Shown piece by piece: positions 45,907 to 56,745 of a DNA stretch of 64,000 nucleotides. The DNA lies in assembly GCA_007922195.1 (NCBI GenBank), contig ML681963.1, positions 58,630,584 through 58,694,583 on the forward strand, in the 5' to 3' direction. The position numbers and the translations under genes are program-made. The DNA comes from Podocnemis expansa. Taxonomy: Eukaryota > Chordata > Testudines > Podocnemididae. Within the stretch, counting starts at the first letter, position 1; every line of letters starts with the position of its first letter. The notes beneath the pieces were generated by a model, which was not told where the DNA came from, searched no databases, and saw nothing but the letters and a program-made list of their open reading frames with translations.

Positions 45907-46687
45907 CAGGGTTTAAAGTATAATTTGGCAGGCCCAGGAACCCTCCTAAATTTCCGGGCCCCATTCCTGCAGGTCCAGGCCCCCTTCACCCACCCCAGCG
46001 ACTGCCCCCAAATGTCTGCCCCCGACCACAGCTACTGCCCTCCCCCCAAACGCCTTCCCCCCACCCCAGCTACTGCCTCTGGCCCTCGTCTCACCACTGG
46101 TCCCCCTGAACCTTTCCCCAACCCCCTCCTTAACTCCCCATCTCACCACTGGTCCCTCAACCCTTCCCCAACCCCCCACTCTGCTGCACCATCTTCCCCC
46201 ACTGCCCCAGGCCGACCCCCTCCTCCATGCCCTTTCCCCACCAGGCCAGCTTTCCTGTGCCCAAAATGCCCCCCCCCCCCAGGGTCCCCTTACCTGGCTG
46301 CCATGTGCAGCAGCCCCAGCCCAGGCTGAGACTCCTACCCAGAGCCTGCTCTGACTGAGCATGTTCAGATGCTCTGAGCATGCTCAGTCAGAGCAGGCTC
46401 AGGGTGAAAGATTTAAAATCTCCCAGCCTGATGCAACTCCCAGCCTGCCGGAACATGCCGGAACAGTGGTCTGGGGCCTGCTATTTTTAAGAGCTCAGCA
46501 TTCGGTTGGCACCTAAAAATAGAAAATGGAACCAGAATACTGCATTCCAGCGCCCACTATTTTTAAATGGTGGGCCCCAGAATGTAGCATTCCAGCTCCA
46601 TTTTTAGGGGACCCGGAACACTGACCACCTGAATACAGTGGGCCCTGGAATGCCATTCTGGCACATTCGGGCTTACTTTAACCTCTG
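45907..46687. mobile_element. hAT-like element with G-rich minisatellite core, copy 3 (781 bp), inverted
   Basis: Opposite in orientation to copies 1 and 2: it starts cagggtttaaagtataattt and ends with ttactttaacctctg. The palindrome is preserved at 46341-46400 (ctgactgagcatgttcag, then atgctctgagcatgctcagt). The C-rich strand here gives the overlapping open frames. Flanks tatttagg and ttatttca do not match well, so no target duplication is claimed. Confidence 0.85.
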
Positions 46688-48619
46688 TTATTTCACGCAG
46701 CTAGCCCTTCCAGCTGTTCCCACTGTGAAAGTCACAAACCAGCTCAATCAAAGCTAGCTTGGATATGTGTCCTTGAGCTGGGGACATAATACCAGGAGGT
46801 ATATATGTGGCAGAACTAAAAAGTAAATCCATTACTTTAATCATAAGTCTGTCCTTCCTCCCACAGCCAGAGATTCCACGGCTGCTGTGCTGAACATCAA
46901 AAACATCTTATAAAACCATCCCATTTGCTTCCCTTTTGAGATATTTCACATAATACAAAGAAAAAGAAAACGTGCAATGGTCAAACTCCAAATCCCAGAG
47001 TCTCTGGAAGGTCAGGGACCATCTGTCTTCCACTGACTGAGTGGACTGCCAGGCAGCAGCCATAAGCCCAGCACCATTGCAGGTAAAAAGAGATGCACTG
47101 GCAGGACTGTTTTAGAATGGATCATCTTTGGCAGAAGGCTGTGTACTTGAGAGGCACTGGAAGATTCATATGGTTCAAGGGCCCTTGATTTTCATCCTCT
47201 GGCAGGATGCTAAGGATCAAATGAATGTTTACACAATGGATTGCATTACGGAATGTGGGACTACAGCATGGCTCAGGACCTGATCCAGCAGTCTCTACTT
47301 CTTTATACACCTGGTGCATGTCTCTTTAACTGCTTTTACATTTAGCAGCCTTATGAAAAGTGTGAGATGCACATGAAAGGTGTTCATGGCATATTTAGAA
47401 GAAACCAGGCTTCTAAAACCTGTGTGAAATACTCAAGCAACGTGACAAAAACAGGTTAATAGTGAACTTGACTATACCTTGCAGGTCTCATGGCGGGGCC
47501 ATGCAAACAGTGCATTAGCACAACAGCCATAGCAACAGAGCTGGACTTTCATTAAAACAAGGCGGGATGAGGGCAGCAGGAGCCTCCTGGGGAGTTGAAA
47601 GAAATGAGAGTGGCATTATTTCTTGGTGGAAAGAGGCAAAAAAGAAATTAAGGGAAATTAATCCTCACCCTTCTCCCCTCCCCTTGCACTGCCCATTGGG
47701 TACTTTGCCCAGATGCAGCATAAACAGTTAGATGAGGACATTCACTCGTCACACAAGAACAGCTCAAATACACTATAATTTTGGGTCTGGGCAACATTCA
47801 AGTGTTAGCAGACTAAAATCAGGAACTCCCCTACTTGCTCTTGTGTAGAATTTTACAGTAAAGCATATTAGTTCATTCTTGAAGTCAATGATATTTTGCC
47901 CGGAGATGACATGGAAAAACTGCCTTGCTTACTTGTGAAGGGAAAAACCAACAATGCGCCGCTCTCCTAACCTCTATGGAGAAACTGCAAGAGCCTCTGC
48001 TTCTCTGGAAACAAGGTTGGGAATGTGATTCCCCTCCCCTTCCCCCCAACCAAAATCAAGTTGTTCTTGTTACAACATTACAAGCCGAGCCTGCTGAGAG
48101 GAGAATTTATAATATCAGCTGTAACCTCACCTGCCAGCCTGTGCCAAAGCAGCAGCGAAGGATCAATCAGCAGCTAAGAAGAGTTTGGTATGGAAGAGAA
48201 GAGGCTAGAAGGTTTAGGTAACTTTTAGGGCCTTACCGAAATCTAGTTTTGAGCTTATTCCCGTTCAACTGGCTTAGCTCACCCACCAGTACAAAACAGT
48301 GTACTTTCCTCACTTCCTCAACCTTACCCGACCACTTAAATATAGCAACCAAAATCTGATAGCTCAAACCCTTTCACCTGTGTTTGTTACGTTACAGCCA
48401 TCTTCTCACTATGGTGCAGCAGCACACACTGTGATATATGCAGTGAGGTGCATGGTATATCAGAATAGGACCCAGAAAGTGGACCTATCTGCATGCCCTC
48501 CCTCTCCTGAGTTCATTTGGTCAGTTATTTCCCCACCTGAAAGCCAAAGGAAGGCTATAACATTTGTCAGCTGGGACCGGGGTTATTTAATAACTACCAA
48601 TATCTCTGTATATGTTGAA
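46688..48619. other. Unique non-coding sequence
   Basis: Open frames at 47925-48221 and 48299-48676 (98 and 125 codons) are the longest here. They have no recognised motif and no splice support, so I do not call genes. Confidence 0.4.
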
Positions 48620-48722
48620 GGTCTGTTATGCAACCTGCAGCAGTGTTGCCCGAGCATGTTGGTTCCACGATATTAAACTGGCAGGTTGGGTGAGGCAATA
48701 CCTTTTAGTGGACCACATGGAC
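48620..48722 (-). repeat. PLE-like tail of a third type (C), antisense arm
   Basis: Read on the minus strand it gives ggtccactaaaaggtattgc, ctcacccaac and gtggaaccaacatgctcggg, with caacactgctgcaggttg. The matching sense arm is at about 49312-49450. It resembles the tail of another turtle PLE subfamily in layout, but I recognise it from memory only. Confidence 0.5.
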
Positions 48723-48869
48723 ATTGCTGGTGGTGGGCATGAGCCTTGAGTCCTAGAGCCAGTGCCACAAGCCCTCCAGAGCCATGGTGGCACAGGGTCT
48801 CTGCCCTGAGTTCCTTCACATCTACCTTGGAATTTATGTTGGCAGACACAGGCTCTTTTAAGGCTCCTA

Positions 48870-49311
48870 CTCTGCATCACACACCTGGTGCAAAGCAAGA
48901 GAAGAGGAGGGAACTTTTAATCCCTCCTCTCAGATAGGTCCCAGAGGGGAAGAGGAGGGGACAGCAGCAAACAAGAGGCCCTGGGTCAGGGTTGGGGCTA
49001 GTGTCCTGCTGGGGCTGGGACCCTGGTGGGATCCAGCCCAGGGCCATCAGTGGTGGCAGGATATTCCAGCTCTGCAGTGGCAGGAGCCCAATCCACTCCC
49101 AGCCTCTGGCCAAGGACACAGGACCGGTGGCAGCAGGCCAGGTCTGCCCAGGGTCAGTGGCAGCACTGGCAGGCAGGCACCTGCAGCTGGGACCACCCAG
49201 AGCTGGCAGACCAGATCCAGTGGGCCAGACTGGTGCAGCAAGGGGTGGGGCCAGCACAGCAGGATGGTGGGGCCCAGCTGTTTTTTGGGGCAGCTGGTGT
49301 ACCAGCTTCTG
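48870..49311. repeat. GC-rich block between the type C arms
   Basis: Repeated words ggcagcactggcaggcag, ggcaggagcccaatcc and gtggcaggatattccagc give a GC-rich, low-complexity core. It is probably part of, or inserted in, the type C element. The overlapping open frames of 90-158 codons come from this composition. Confidence 0.45.
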
Positions 49312-49450
49312 TTGCAGAAAGACAAGCTTTCAAGCTTACAGATTGCTCATCTCTCTCTCTAATAGAAATTGGTCCACTAAACCTATTACCACACTTGCTG
49401 AGCCTCATCTCTTTGTTATGCAATCTTGCAGTCTACCTACTTACCAGTGG
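49312..49450 (+). repeat. PLE-like tail of a third type (C), sense arm
   Basis: gttgcagaaagacaagcttt ... ctctctaatagaaattggtc, then cactaaacctattaccacac. This is the complement of the arm at 48620-48722, about 590 bp away. Confidence 0.5.
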
Positions 49451-49540
49451 GTTTGCACAAGCAGATAGAGCCCCTAGAATAATGATGCAGGTCTGAGTTC
49501 AGTAAACAAAAGACCACATGTTAACAGAAGATGATAGAGA

Positions 49541-49701
49541 GATAGCTCTGTTGCAAAACAAAGAGTCCTGAGGCACTTTTAAAGACTAACAAATTTGTTT
49601 ATCACATGACCTTTCATAGGAGAAAATCGCACTTTGTCAGACGCTCTGAAGATAAGGAACTTACAGAATGGGAGGAAAATAAATGCAGGGAACTGTAACA
49701 C
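49541..49701 (-). mobile_element. PLE tail, antisense part (subfamily B)
   Basis: gatagctctgttgcaaaaca ... agtcctgaggcacttttaaa ... caggagaaaatcgcac-type sequence through acttacagaatgggaggaaa and ataaatgcagggaactgtaa. This is a longer antisense stretch of the tail than in the hairpins. It is interrupted by foldback copy 4 and resumes at 50162. Confidence 0.82.
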
Positions 49702-49704
49702 TAC

Positions 49705-50161
49705 GGCTATGTCTACACATGCATTGTTATTTTGAAATAAGGATTTCGAAATGAGTTATTTTGAAATACAATTCTTATTTCAAAATAAGTTAATTTGAAT
49801 TAACAAAATGTTAATTCGAATTAAGGGAAAGCCTGCAATCCAAACATCTGTTATTTTGGAAGGGATATTTCGAAATAAAGCCGTTTGGACCTGTTGTTTT
49901 GAAACAGCTCTTTCAAAACAACAGGTCTACACAGTGCTGTTTGAAAAGAACAGGTTTAAACAGCTTTATTTCAAAATATCCCTTCCGAAATAACTGCCGT
50001 TTCGGGGGGGGGGCAGGTTTTACTTTTTTGAAATGACGATTCTTATTTCGAAAGGACGGGATCCGTCCTTTCGAAATAAGAAAACGTCGTGTAGACCTAA
50101 TTTCTTTTATTTCGAAATAACAAGTGTTATTTCAAAATAAAAGTGCCATGTAGACGTAGCC
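49705..50161. mobile_element. Foldback MITE, TTATTTCGAAATAA family, copy 4, inside a PLE tail
   Basis: A 457-bp element. Left end GGCTATGTCTACACATG; complement of the right end GGCTACGTCTACATGG. TAC flanks both sides (49702-49704, 50162-50164). It shares ttaatttgaattaacaaaat, then gttaattcgaattaaggg, with copies 1 and 2, and the TTTCGAAAGGACGG-type blocks with copy 3. It thus joins both subtypes and is the best link showing that copies 1-3 belong together. It sits in the middle of a PLE tail. Confidence 0.88.
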
Positions 50162-50213
50162 TACTTGTTTGTTTTGCTGAACTATAACACAGCTACCCCT
50201 CTGGAGTTCTGTT
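50162..50213 (+). mobile_element. PLE tail, right end of the interrupted copy
   Basis: ttgtttgttttgctgaacta, then taacacagctacccctctgg and agttct, is the complement of the usual hairpin start. It continues the copy broken at 49701. Confidence 0.78.
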
Positions 50214-50337
50214 GCAGTTATCAAAGTTTTCCCCTTTATCTTATGAGCAAGAATAAGATTTACCCCCATACTTCCTCTCAAGGTTATTTGCTGAGACAAG
50301 AGTCCTTCCCATCTGGACCAGCCACATCTCTTTGGGG

Positions 50338-50427
50338 CTATAAATAAATGTGTTAGCCTTTAAAACTGCCACAGGCCTCATTGTTTGATTTGCTGATCTA
50401 GACTAACATGGCTGCCTCCTTTGGAAC
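50338..50427 (+). mobile_element. PLE tail, sense arm (subfamily B)
   Basis: ataaataaatgtgttagcct ... aaaactgccacaggcctcat ... gactaacatggctgcctcct ttggaac. Confidence 0.78.
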
Positions 50428-51402
50428 ATCCCTTGGGGCTGTCTCTGGGTGTGTGACAGGAAATACCCACTCACCTGCACAGTGGCCAAGTCACAGCCTT
50501 TCCACTTTTGACTCACTTTCTGCACCCCAGTCCTTAGCCCACCTATGCACTACATGGAAGAGGGCAGAATTTGTTGTGTGTTCCCTATCATGTTATTTAT
50601 GTAATACGTGGCCAGAGGAATTCTGTGCTTGCTTTCTGCACTGACTCAGATAGTTAATGATGCCCACAGACAGCACACCTGGCAACCCCATGTTTGTGCT
50701 CCCTCCTATACCCAGTGCATCACAGTGTAGAGGCGGATCCTTTTCTGGGCCCTTTGCCAAAGACACACCATTTAATAGTCTCTTGTTGCTGGCAATGGGT
50801 TCTGTTGAATTAATATAACAATTATTGACAATTACATTGTTAGCTTTTATGTTATTAACCATCTCTCTTCCATAGGTTTGAAGGGGCTGTTAGGCCTTAC
50901 CGTCTCATCAGCCTTAATGACTCCAGAACGGGGGAGTGATACTCAGCCAGAATGGGAACTACTTTTGACTCACACATGCAGTGGCATCTGTCAACCCCTA
51001 AGCTAAAGAACCAGTCAGGTAGCAGGAACTTCCCACAGTCCCATTGCTGCATAAATTGCAGGCAGGATGCCTAACACACACCAGAAGGCACTTTAGGGAA
51101 GTGCTTACTTGCCTTGCCAGCCTCCCATTTCCCAGCAGCAGTGCTGGCTGGAGGGAAAGGCCATTTAACTGCACCTGAATATATCAGATGCCACTGGAGT
51201 GCAAAGGAAGTTCACCAGCCTCCATATCCTTTGAAGATGTCACCATGTCTAAGGTTGGCTTAGGGAACTATAGGCCATCTTCCACATCCGTTATCCATCT
51301 TGTCTATTTGGAGGGTGGGGGAATGCATTTTTGTAACACAGAGTAAGAGCTTCATAAGAAATTGGAAAGCTATTTAATAAAATCTGTGAAAGTGAGGACT
51401 CT
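50428..51402. other. Unique non-coding sequence
   Basis: No gene or definable repeat. Confidence 0.45.
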
Positions 51403-51758
51403 GGGTATGTCTACACTGGAGGCTTAAGTTGACTTAACCAGTCTTAAGTTAACTTAAGCAACTCCAGGGCCATATTTGGAGTTCATTAAGTTGGCTCATG
51501 CACTTGCTTAAGTTGACTTAATAACTCTCATTCTTAAAGTCGACTTTATTAAGTTGACTTAACAAAATGTGGCCATTGAAGTCAACTTTATAAAGTTGAC
51601 TTAAGCCAGGGGACCCATTTAAAGTTGACTTTATTAAGTTGACTTTAAATGGGCCCCCAGCTTAAATCAACTTTATAAAGTCAACTTATACAAATGGGGC
51701 CTCCCTAAGTCAACCTTATTAAGTTGACTTACCTGAGCCCTCTAGTGTAGACATAGCA
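51403..51758. mobile_element. Foldback MITE, TTAAGTTGACTTAA family, copy 2
   Basis: Left end GGGTATGTCTACACTGGAG; complement of the right end TGCTATGTCTACACTAGAG. The flanks are TCT and TAT, one mismatch in three. About 14 ttaagttgactt-type words occur in the core in alternating orientation. Confidence 0.78.
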
Positions 51759-52369
51759 TATGAGCTGCATTGATTTATATCTGACTCTCAACTGTACATG
51801 CCAAAAACTCTTTAGTAATAAATTACTTCCAACCCCATAAGCATGGGGAGATAAACTTGTTTAGGTCTTTATCTTGGATGAACTGGGCAGTTCTGTTAAT
51901 CTTGCCTCCCTGAATATCATTGCTTCCCCAAAATAGCCAACTTTCCTTCCTGTAACATCCTTTTCCTGCAGAATAGTCTACTACAGAGGATAGGCTCCTG
52001 CTGCCCATTTCTCTCTTGTGCACTAATTCAGAGACAAATGGCAAAAATGAAGAAAAAGAATAGCTATGAATTACTGATCTTGTTGATTCCATCTTGGTGA
52101 AAGTGCTGGGACCATGATGTAGCAGAGCAGAGCCCAGGAATTCTAATTTGGGGGTTTGTTTTTACTTCATTACAACAAGCTCTGAAACCTACTAGGAGCA
52201 GCAGCCAAATCTTTTAATTCCTCCAGTTCCAGCCAAGGGGCAGGAGAACAGTCCTGCTTCAGTCCATTCTGAGAATGTAATGACCATTAAAAGGTATGCA
52301 GAGGTTTGAATCCCTGAGTTGTTCAGTGTCACTGGTACAGGAGAAACAGCCCATTTCTTTTAAGTAAAA
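51759..52369. other. Unique non-coding sequence
   Basis: Nothing recognised. Confidence 0.45.
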
Positions 52370-52850
52370 TGTTGCTGGAAACTCATTGCTTCAGCAATTA
52401 CCTCTGAAACACATTGTTTCCTCAAACCCATTAACATGTCAGATCATGGCAGTGCTTGACATCCAAACACGCCTTGGAGGGCTGCAATTCAATTTAAGGA
52501 TCACCTCCTCTGAAAAAGCCAACCTGCAGATTTCACCAAATCGGAGAGAAATTCTCAGGGCACACTTTGATCATGCTGCTTCCTAAATTAAAAACAAAAT
52601 TGTAAGTGTTAAACATCTTTAACAAGTCATTAAACCTCAGCCATAATCCAGGAAGAGTCCCTTAACGAGTAATGACATATGTTGTGAAGGCAGTTATCTC
52701 CTAATGTTAGATGCTGAGATGGGGCGATGAAATGGCACAGTGTTCAAAAGGGATGTATCATCACTAATGAGAGGATAATTCGAAGCTGTTCTACTGAGAG
52801 CCCTGGAGGAGAATTCGCTGGATGGGAAAGGATGTGGCTCTCACCATCTT
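52370..52850. promoter_or_regulatory. Candidate conserved non-coding (enhancer-like) element
   Basis: Repeat-free block with balanced composition and many words common in developmental enhancers: cagcaattacctctgaaaca, cccattaacatgtcag, ctgcaattcaatttaagg, cactaatgagaggataattc. It has no open frame of note and no transposon ends. Conservation is an inference from character alone. Confidence 0.35.
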
Positions 52851-53648
52851 CTCATGTTCCTTAAAGAGCAATGGGAGGCAAAGCTCTTATCTGAATGGGC
52901 AGAACAAAAGTAGAGGAAGCTAGGTGTAGGAGTACTGAGGGCTAGTCTGATTAAAGGGAGAGACAATAAACGTGCTTGGTCAGTGAAAGATTTAGGGTAA
53001 GTGCAGGTTACCTTCTGCCCACACAGATTGCCCTCTTCCTCCCCCAAAAGGAACTCTTAGAGCAAGTTTTTACACCCTTTGTTCCCTTCATCCCCTTCCC
53101 AGCTGACCACTGGTGACATCCCAGGCACAATGTGTGCCACTGAAAGGGAGGGTGTGGCAGTGGCCCCGTGCTGCCATTATAGTGCAGCTCACAAAGGGAT
53201 GAGGCACAACAAGGGCTCAGAGGGGCGACCATTTATTCCCAGTAAGGGAGCAGTACAATGAATGGTACAAAGGAACCTGACTCCTCTTTCATCAAACAGC
53301 TCAGAAATCACTGCAAAATTGGGCAGTTTAATCTCCTCTCCTGTCTATTTCTTGGTAATATTTCCTATTATAGTAACCTGGTGTGGCTTCCCAGGACAAA
53401 ATACTGCGATTTGTCCAATGGGGACTGGAGGGAGCAGTTGGAGGTGGGGGTCTGGTGCAGGTGACAAGAAAGTCTCAGTGGTGTGGAGAGGGAGAAAGGG
53501 GGCAGAGTCTTTATGCACAAAAGCTGGCAGTGGAAGGAGCAGTGGAGCCAGGATGGAGGCTGTGACCCCTTCCTTATAAAGAGTTCTTCCTTTGTCTTCT
53601 CTCTACATCTTGCCTTCAAAAAGTAAGTGGTAACCCACAAAACTTACG

Positions 53649-53735
53649 TTTTAATAAATTCGTTAGTCTTTAAAAGTGCCACAAGACTCATTTGTTTTGC
53701 TGATATAGACTAACATGGCTACCACTCTGGAAGTT
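53649..53735 (+). mobile_element. PLE tail, sense arm (subfamily B)
   Basis: tttaataaattcgttagtct ... aaaagtgccacaagactcat ... gactaacatggctaccactc tggaagtt. Confidence 0.8.
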
Positions 53736-53837
53736 GTCATTTAAACATGATTCTATCAGTGCAGATAATGTGAGTGGTTGGGCGAGGGAGACAAGGAAAG
53801 GGTTGGTCTAGGCACAAGAACTTCTGTGTACCCACCC

Positions 53838-53925
53838 ATCCTGCCTCTGCCTCTGACTTGCTGTGTGCCCTAGGCCAAGTCACTTCCTCTTTCGGTGCCT
53901 CTGTTCCCCCGACTTACACCGCATA
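53838..53925 (-). repeat. MIR-like SINE fragment, antisense
   Basis: tgacttgctgtgtgccctag, then gccaagtcacttcctctttc and ggtgcctctgtt, is the antisense MIR core. Confidence 0.75.
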
Positions 53926-54583
53926 TACAGTATTGCACTACTTCCCAGGAACCATAAGGTTAAGGGGTTAATCATTGCAAAGGGCCTATATTCTTTTAAC
54001 TGTATTTGTCTTTCTCTGATAGATCATTGCTATAGATGGTGTGTCTATTTGTCTCGGATTACTCGATGCAGCACAAAGCTAAGTCTCAAGTTCTCAGTCA
54101 GGAAATGTATCTCTAAAAATACCAAAAAGAAGCAATTTGAACTTCTTAAAAGCAAAACCAAAATCCTTTAAGCAGCAAAAACCCCACAAAGCAAAGATGA
54201 TTAGCTCATTAGAAATGTTCCAGCACCTCTTTGGGACTGTCCTGAAGCCACAAAGCTGAAGTCAGCTGAGGCCAAATGCCATCCTAACCCTCCTGCCACA
54301 CATCACAGGGGAGCTTGCAGACAGCAGCAAAATCAACCATGCACTCCACACCACAAGAGGAGAGAGAGGGGCAGCTGCAGGCAATGCACAGAATTCCCTA
54401 TTTTTTCTAGTTTAGGACGAAGCCTTGCTTCTGTCCAAGCTTTTCCTGATGTAGCTTCACTCCAATCTCTAGCAGATGACATGCAGCGTTTTGTTAAAAC
54501 AACAGCTTTTCTCATCTACATCTCATAACAAACAGAACTGAAACAGTGCATATCAGGAGCCAGCCTTAGTTTAAAGAGCTACA

Positions 54584-54686
54584 GACCAAAAGGGCAGCCA
54601 TGTTAGTATAGTTCAGCAAAAAAGTGTGAACTTTTATTGCATGAGCTTTCATGGGAGAAAATCCCACTTCATCAGATGCTTTGAAG
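54584..54686 (-). mobile_element. PLE tail, antisense arm with internal deletion (subfamily B)
   Basis: gaccaaaagggcagccatgt ... tagtatagttcagcaaaaaa, then a jump over the 'gagtcctgtggcactt' part to ttttattgcatgagctttca and gggagaaaatcccacttcat. Confidence 0.8.
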
Positions 54687-56639
54687 AAAAATGCATTGCA
54701 CAGTCTGCACATGCCGGACACTGTGTAGGGTTTTCTGTACTACCTATTTTAGTGGCAAAAAAAAAGATTAACTTCTTTTTAAGCTTTGCCTTCCATATTA
54801 AAGAATTACCTTGTGAACAGTGAGGAAAAGTGGATAGGCTTGCAACCCTCAGACCATCTCTGCTCTGAATCATCACTTTCAGAAGAATGAAATTTAAATA
54901 ATATTCAGGTTGTGACTAAGATACGCTGCTGTGAAAATGAAAGGCAAGGCCCCAGGAACAGAAGGGTCTGATTTCCTTGCTCTTCTCAGTTTATCAGAAC
55001 TTTAGCACTGCAGAGACATGGACAAAGGGTAGGATTTGTGTCAGATTCATTTGCCAGGAGTAAAAAGCCTTTTTTAAAGGCAAGAAGCTTTGTTTTCTTG
55101 GGAAACGCTAACACTCCTTACCAGGTAAGATCATGCATGGGCTTTCCAGCTGAAAATATTGTAAATGTGATCTGGTTGGATATAGTGGGTCTTTGTTTTA
55201 TATATTGTGTATGCGGATCTGCCCCAAGCTAGGAAGGGGTAGAGCAGTTCTAATTGGCCAGAAATCACTCAAAGTGGAAGATGTATCTGACTGGCAGTGG
55301 AGGTGGTAAAAAAACATGAAATGAAACTGCTGGTGAATGTTCACAGAGTTAATTATTCCCAGCGTCTTACAGAATTTTAATGAATTTGTTTCTCTGATTA
55401 AAGTGAGCAGCATTCACTAAACCACTACAATCCAGAACTCCAGCCTCTCTCTATTGATTTACTGATTTATTTATTGTTTTGCACTGGCGTGGGGGGTCAA
55501 CAAGTAAAGATGAACACTCTTTCCTCTGAGACAGATTGCAGGGGATGGAGGGGAATCTCTGAAGCACAGACTGAACACTTGTACAGGGGAGGGAGGTAGA
55601 AAGGGGGGTGCAGATTCAAAAGAGAGAGGAGACTCTCCTCTCTTCCTCCCCACTACACCATTGACCATAATAAGCCCTAGACCTAGAAAATATTATTGAA
55701 TATATAAAAATGACAGTCTCTAAAAACCCCTCTGAGATCAGCTGTGTTAGCAAAATAGTACTTATAAAGTACTTAGAACTTATCAGTTGTGAAATTGTTA
55801 CTTTGTTCACTGTCCTCATCTCTAAAATAATTTTTAAATAGTCTATTCAGTCATGATTCTAGGCAGTCCCCTGATGAGCACTGCTAAATTCCTTTTATAA
55901 TTCTGGGGTCTGGTGACAAAACATTATCAATAATAAATGCATTTCTCTCCTTCCCCCACTCTTGCCCCCTTCTGATGTGCTGAGAAATGCGAATCAGGTG
56001 AATAACATTCCCAGAGGGATGGTGTCATGTGTTGAAGCAGTTCAGGCTCCTGCCTCATCATTTTAGTTTCTAGGTCTAGGGCTCCAGCTCCAGGAGAAAG
56101 AGTGCAACAAGTGTGACAGGCGGACATAGTTTGTGCAAGATGCACTCATCGGTTCTGCTCCTGTCATGACTGCAGGACGCTTTGAGAAGATCTTTTGCTT
56201 AGCCTGTGTGAATCGGGGGAATTTTTTTTGGTGGAGAAGAAGGGGAAGCTGGTTACAAGAAGGACTAGGGAGCCTCTTTACCCCAGCCGTTCAGTCATGC
56301 ACTCAGACCTTCCTTGGCTCCAAAAAATATCATTAAGTTTAACAACCCTTTCTCCAAGTCCAAACATGACCAAGAGCTATCATGCAAGTCAGAAATGTCA
56401 ATGGTGAAACAGAATTTTATCACAGTTTTTTCTCCTGAGATGCCAGACTGAGCTCTTTCCTCACAGATAAGGAAAGCTGACAGTATGGGGGGAAGGCTAA
56501 CATGATTTATCCCTGAAAATATGATGCTGCACTGTGAAATTCGATGCTGTTTCCCATGAAACATTTCTCTCTAATGCCTCACACCTGAGGATGCCAAAGC
56601 ATTGATTTCTGAGTCTCACACTATGCCTGTGGGACAAAC
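54687..56639. other. Unique non-coding sequence
   Basis: No gene or definable repeat. Confidence 0.45.
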
Positions 56640-56745
56640 ATTGCTGGCCTCATATTATAAATCAGAAAATGGCCAGGATCACACAGAAAGTCACTGGCAG
56701 AGAACCCAGGACTCCAGATTTCTAGCCTACTGCTCTGATTTTCCC
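56640..56745 (+). repeat. MIR-like SINE fragment
   Basis: gccaggatcacacagaaagt, then cactggcagagaacccagga and ctccagatttctagcc, is the 3' part of a MIR core. Confidence 0.65.

Noticed and set aside
45790..46362. Overlapping frames of 179 and 138 codons on opposite strands
   Set aside because: Copy 3 of the same minisatellite-bearing element; C-rich strand gives proline-rich peptide without domains.
48299..48676. 125-codon plus-strand frame
   Set aside because: No recognised motif, ends within the antisense type C tail, and no splice signal pair; probably chance.
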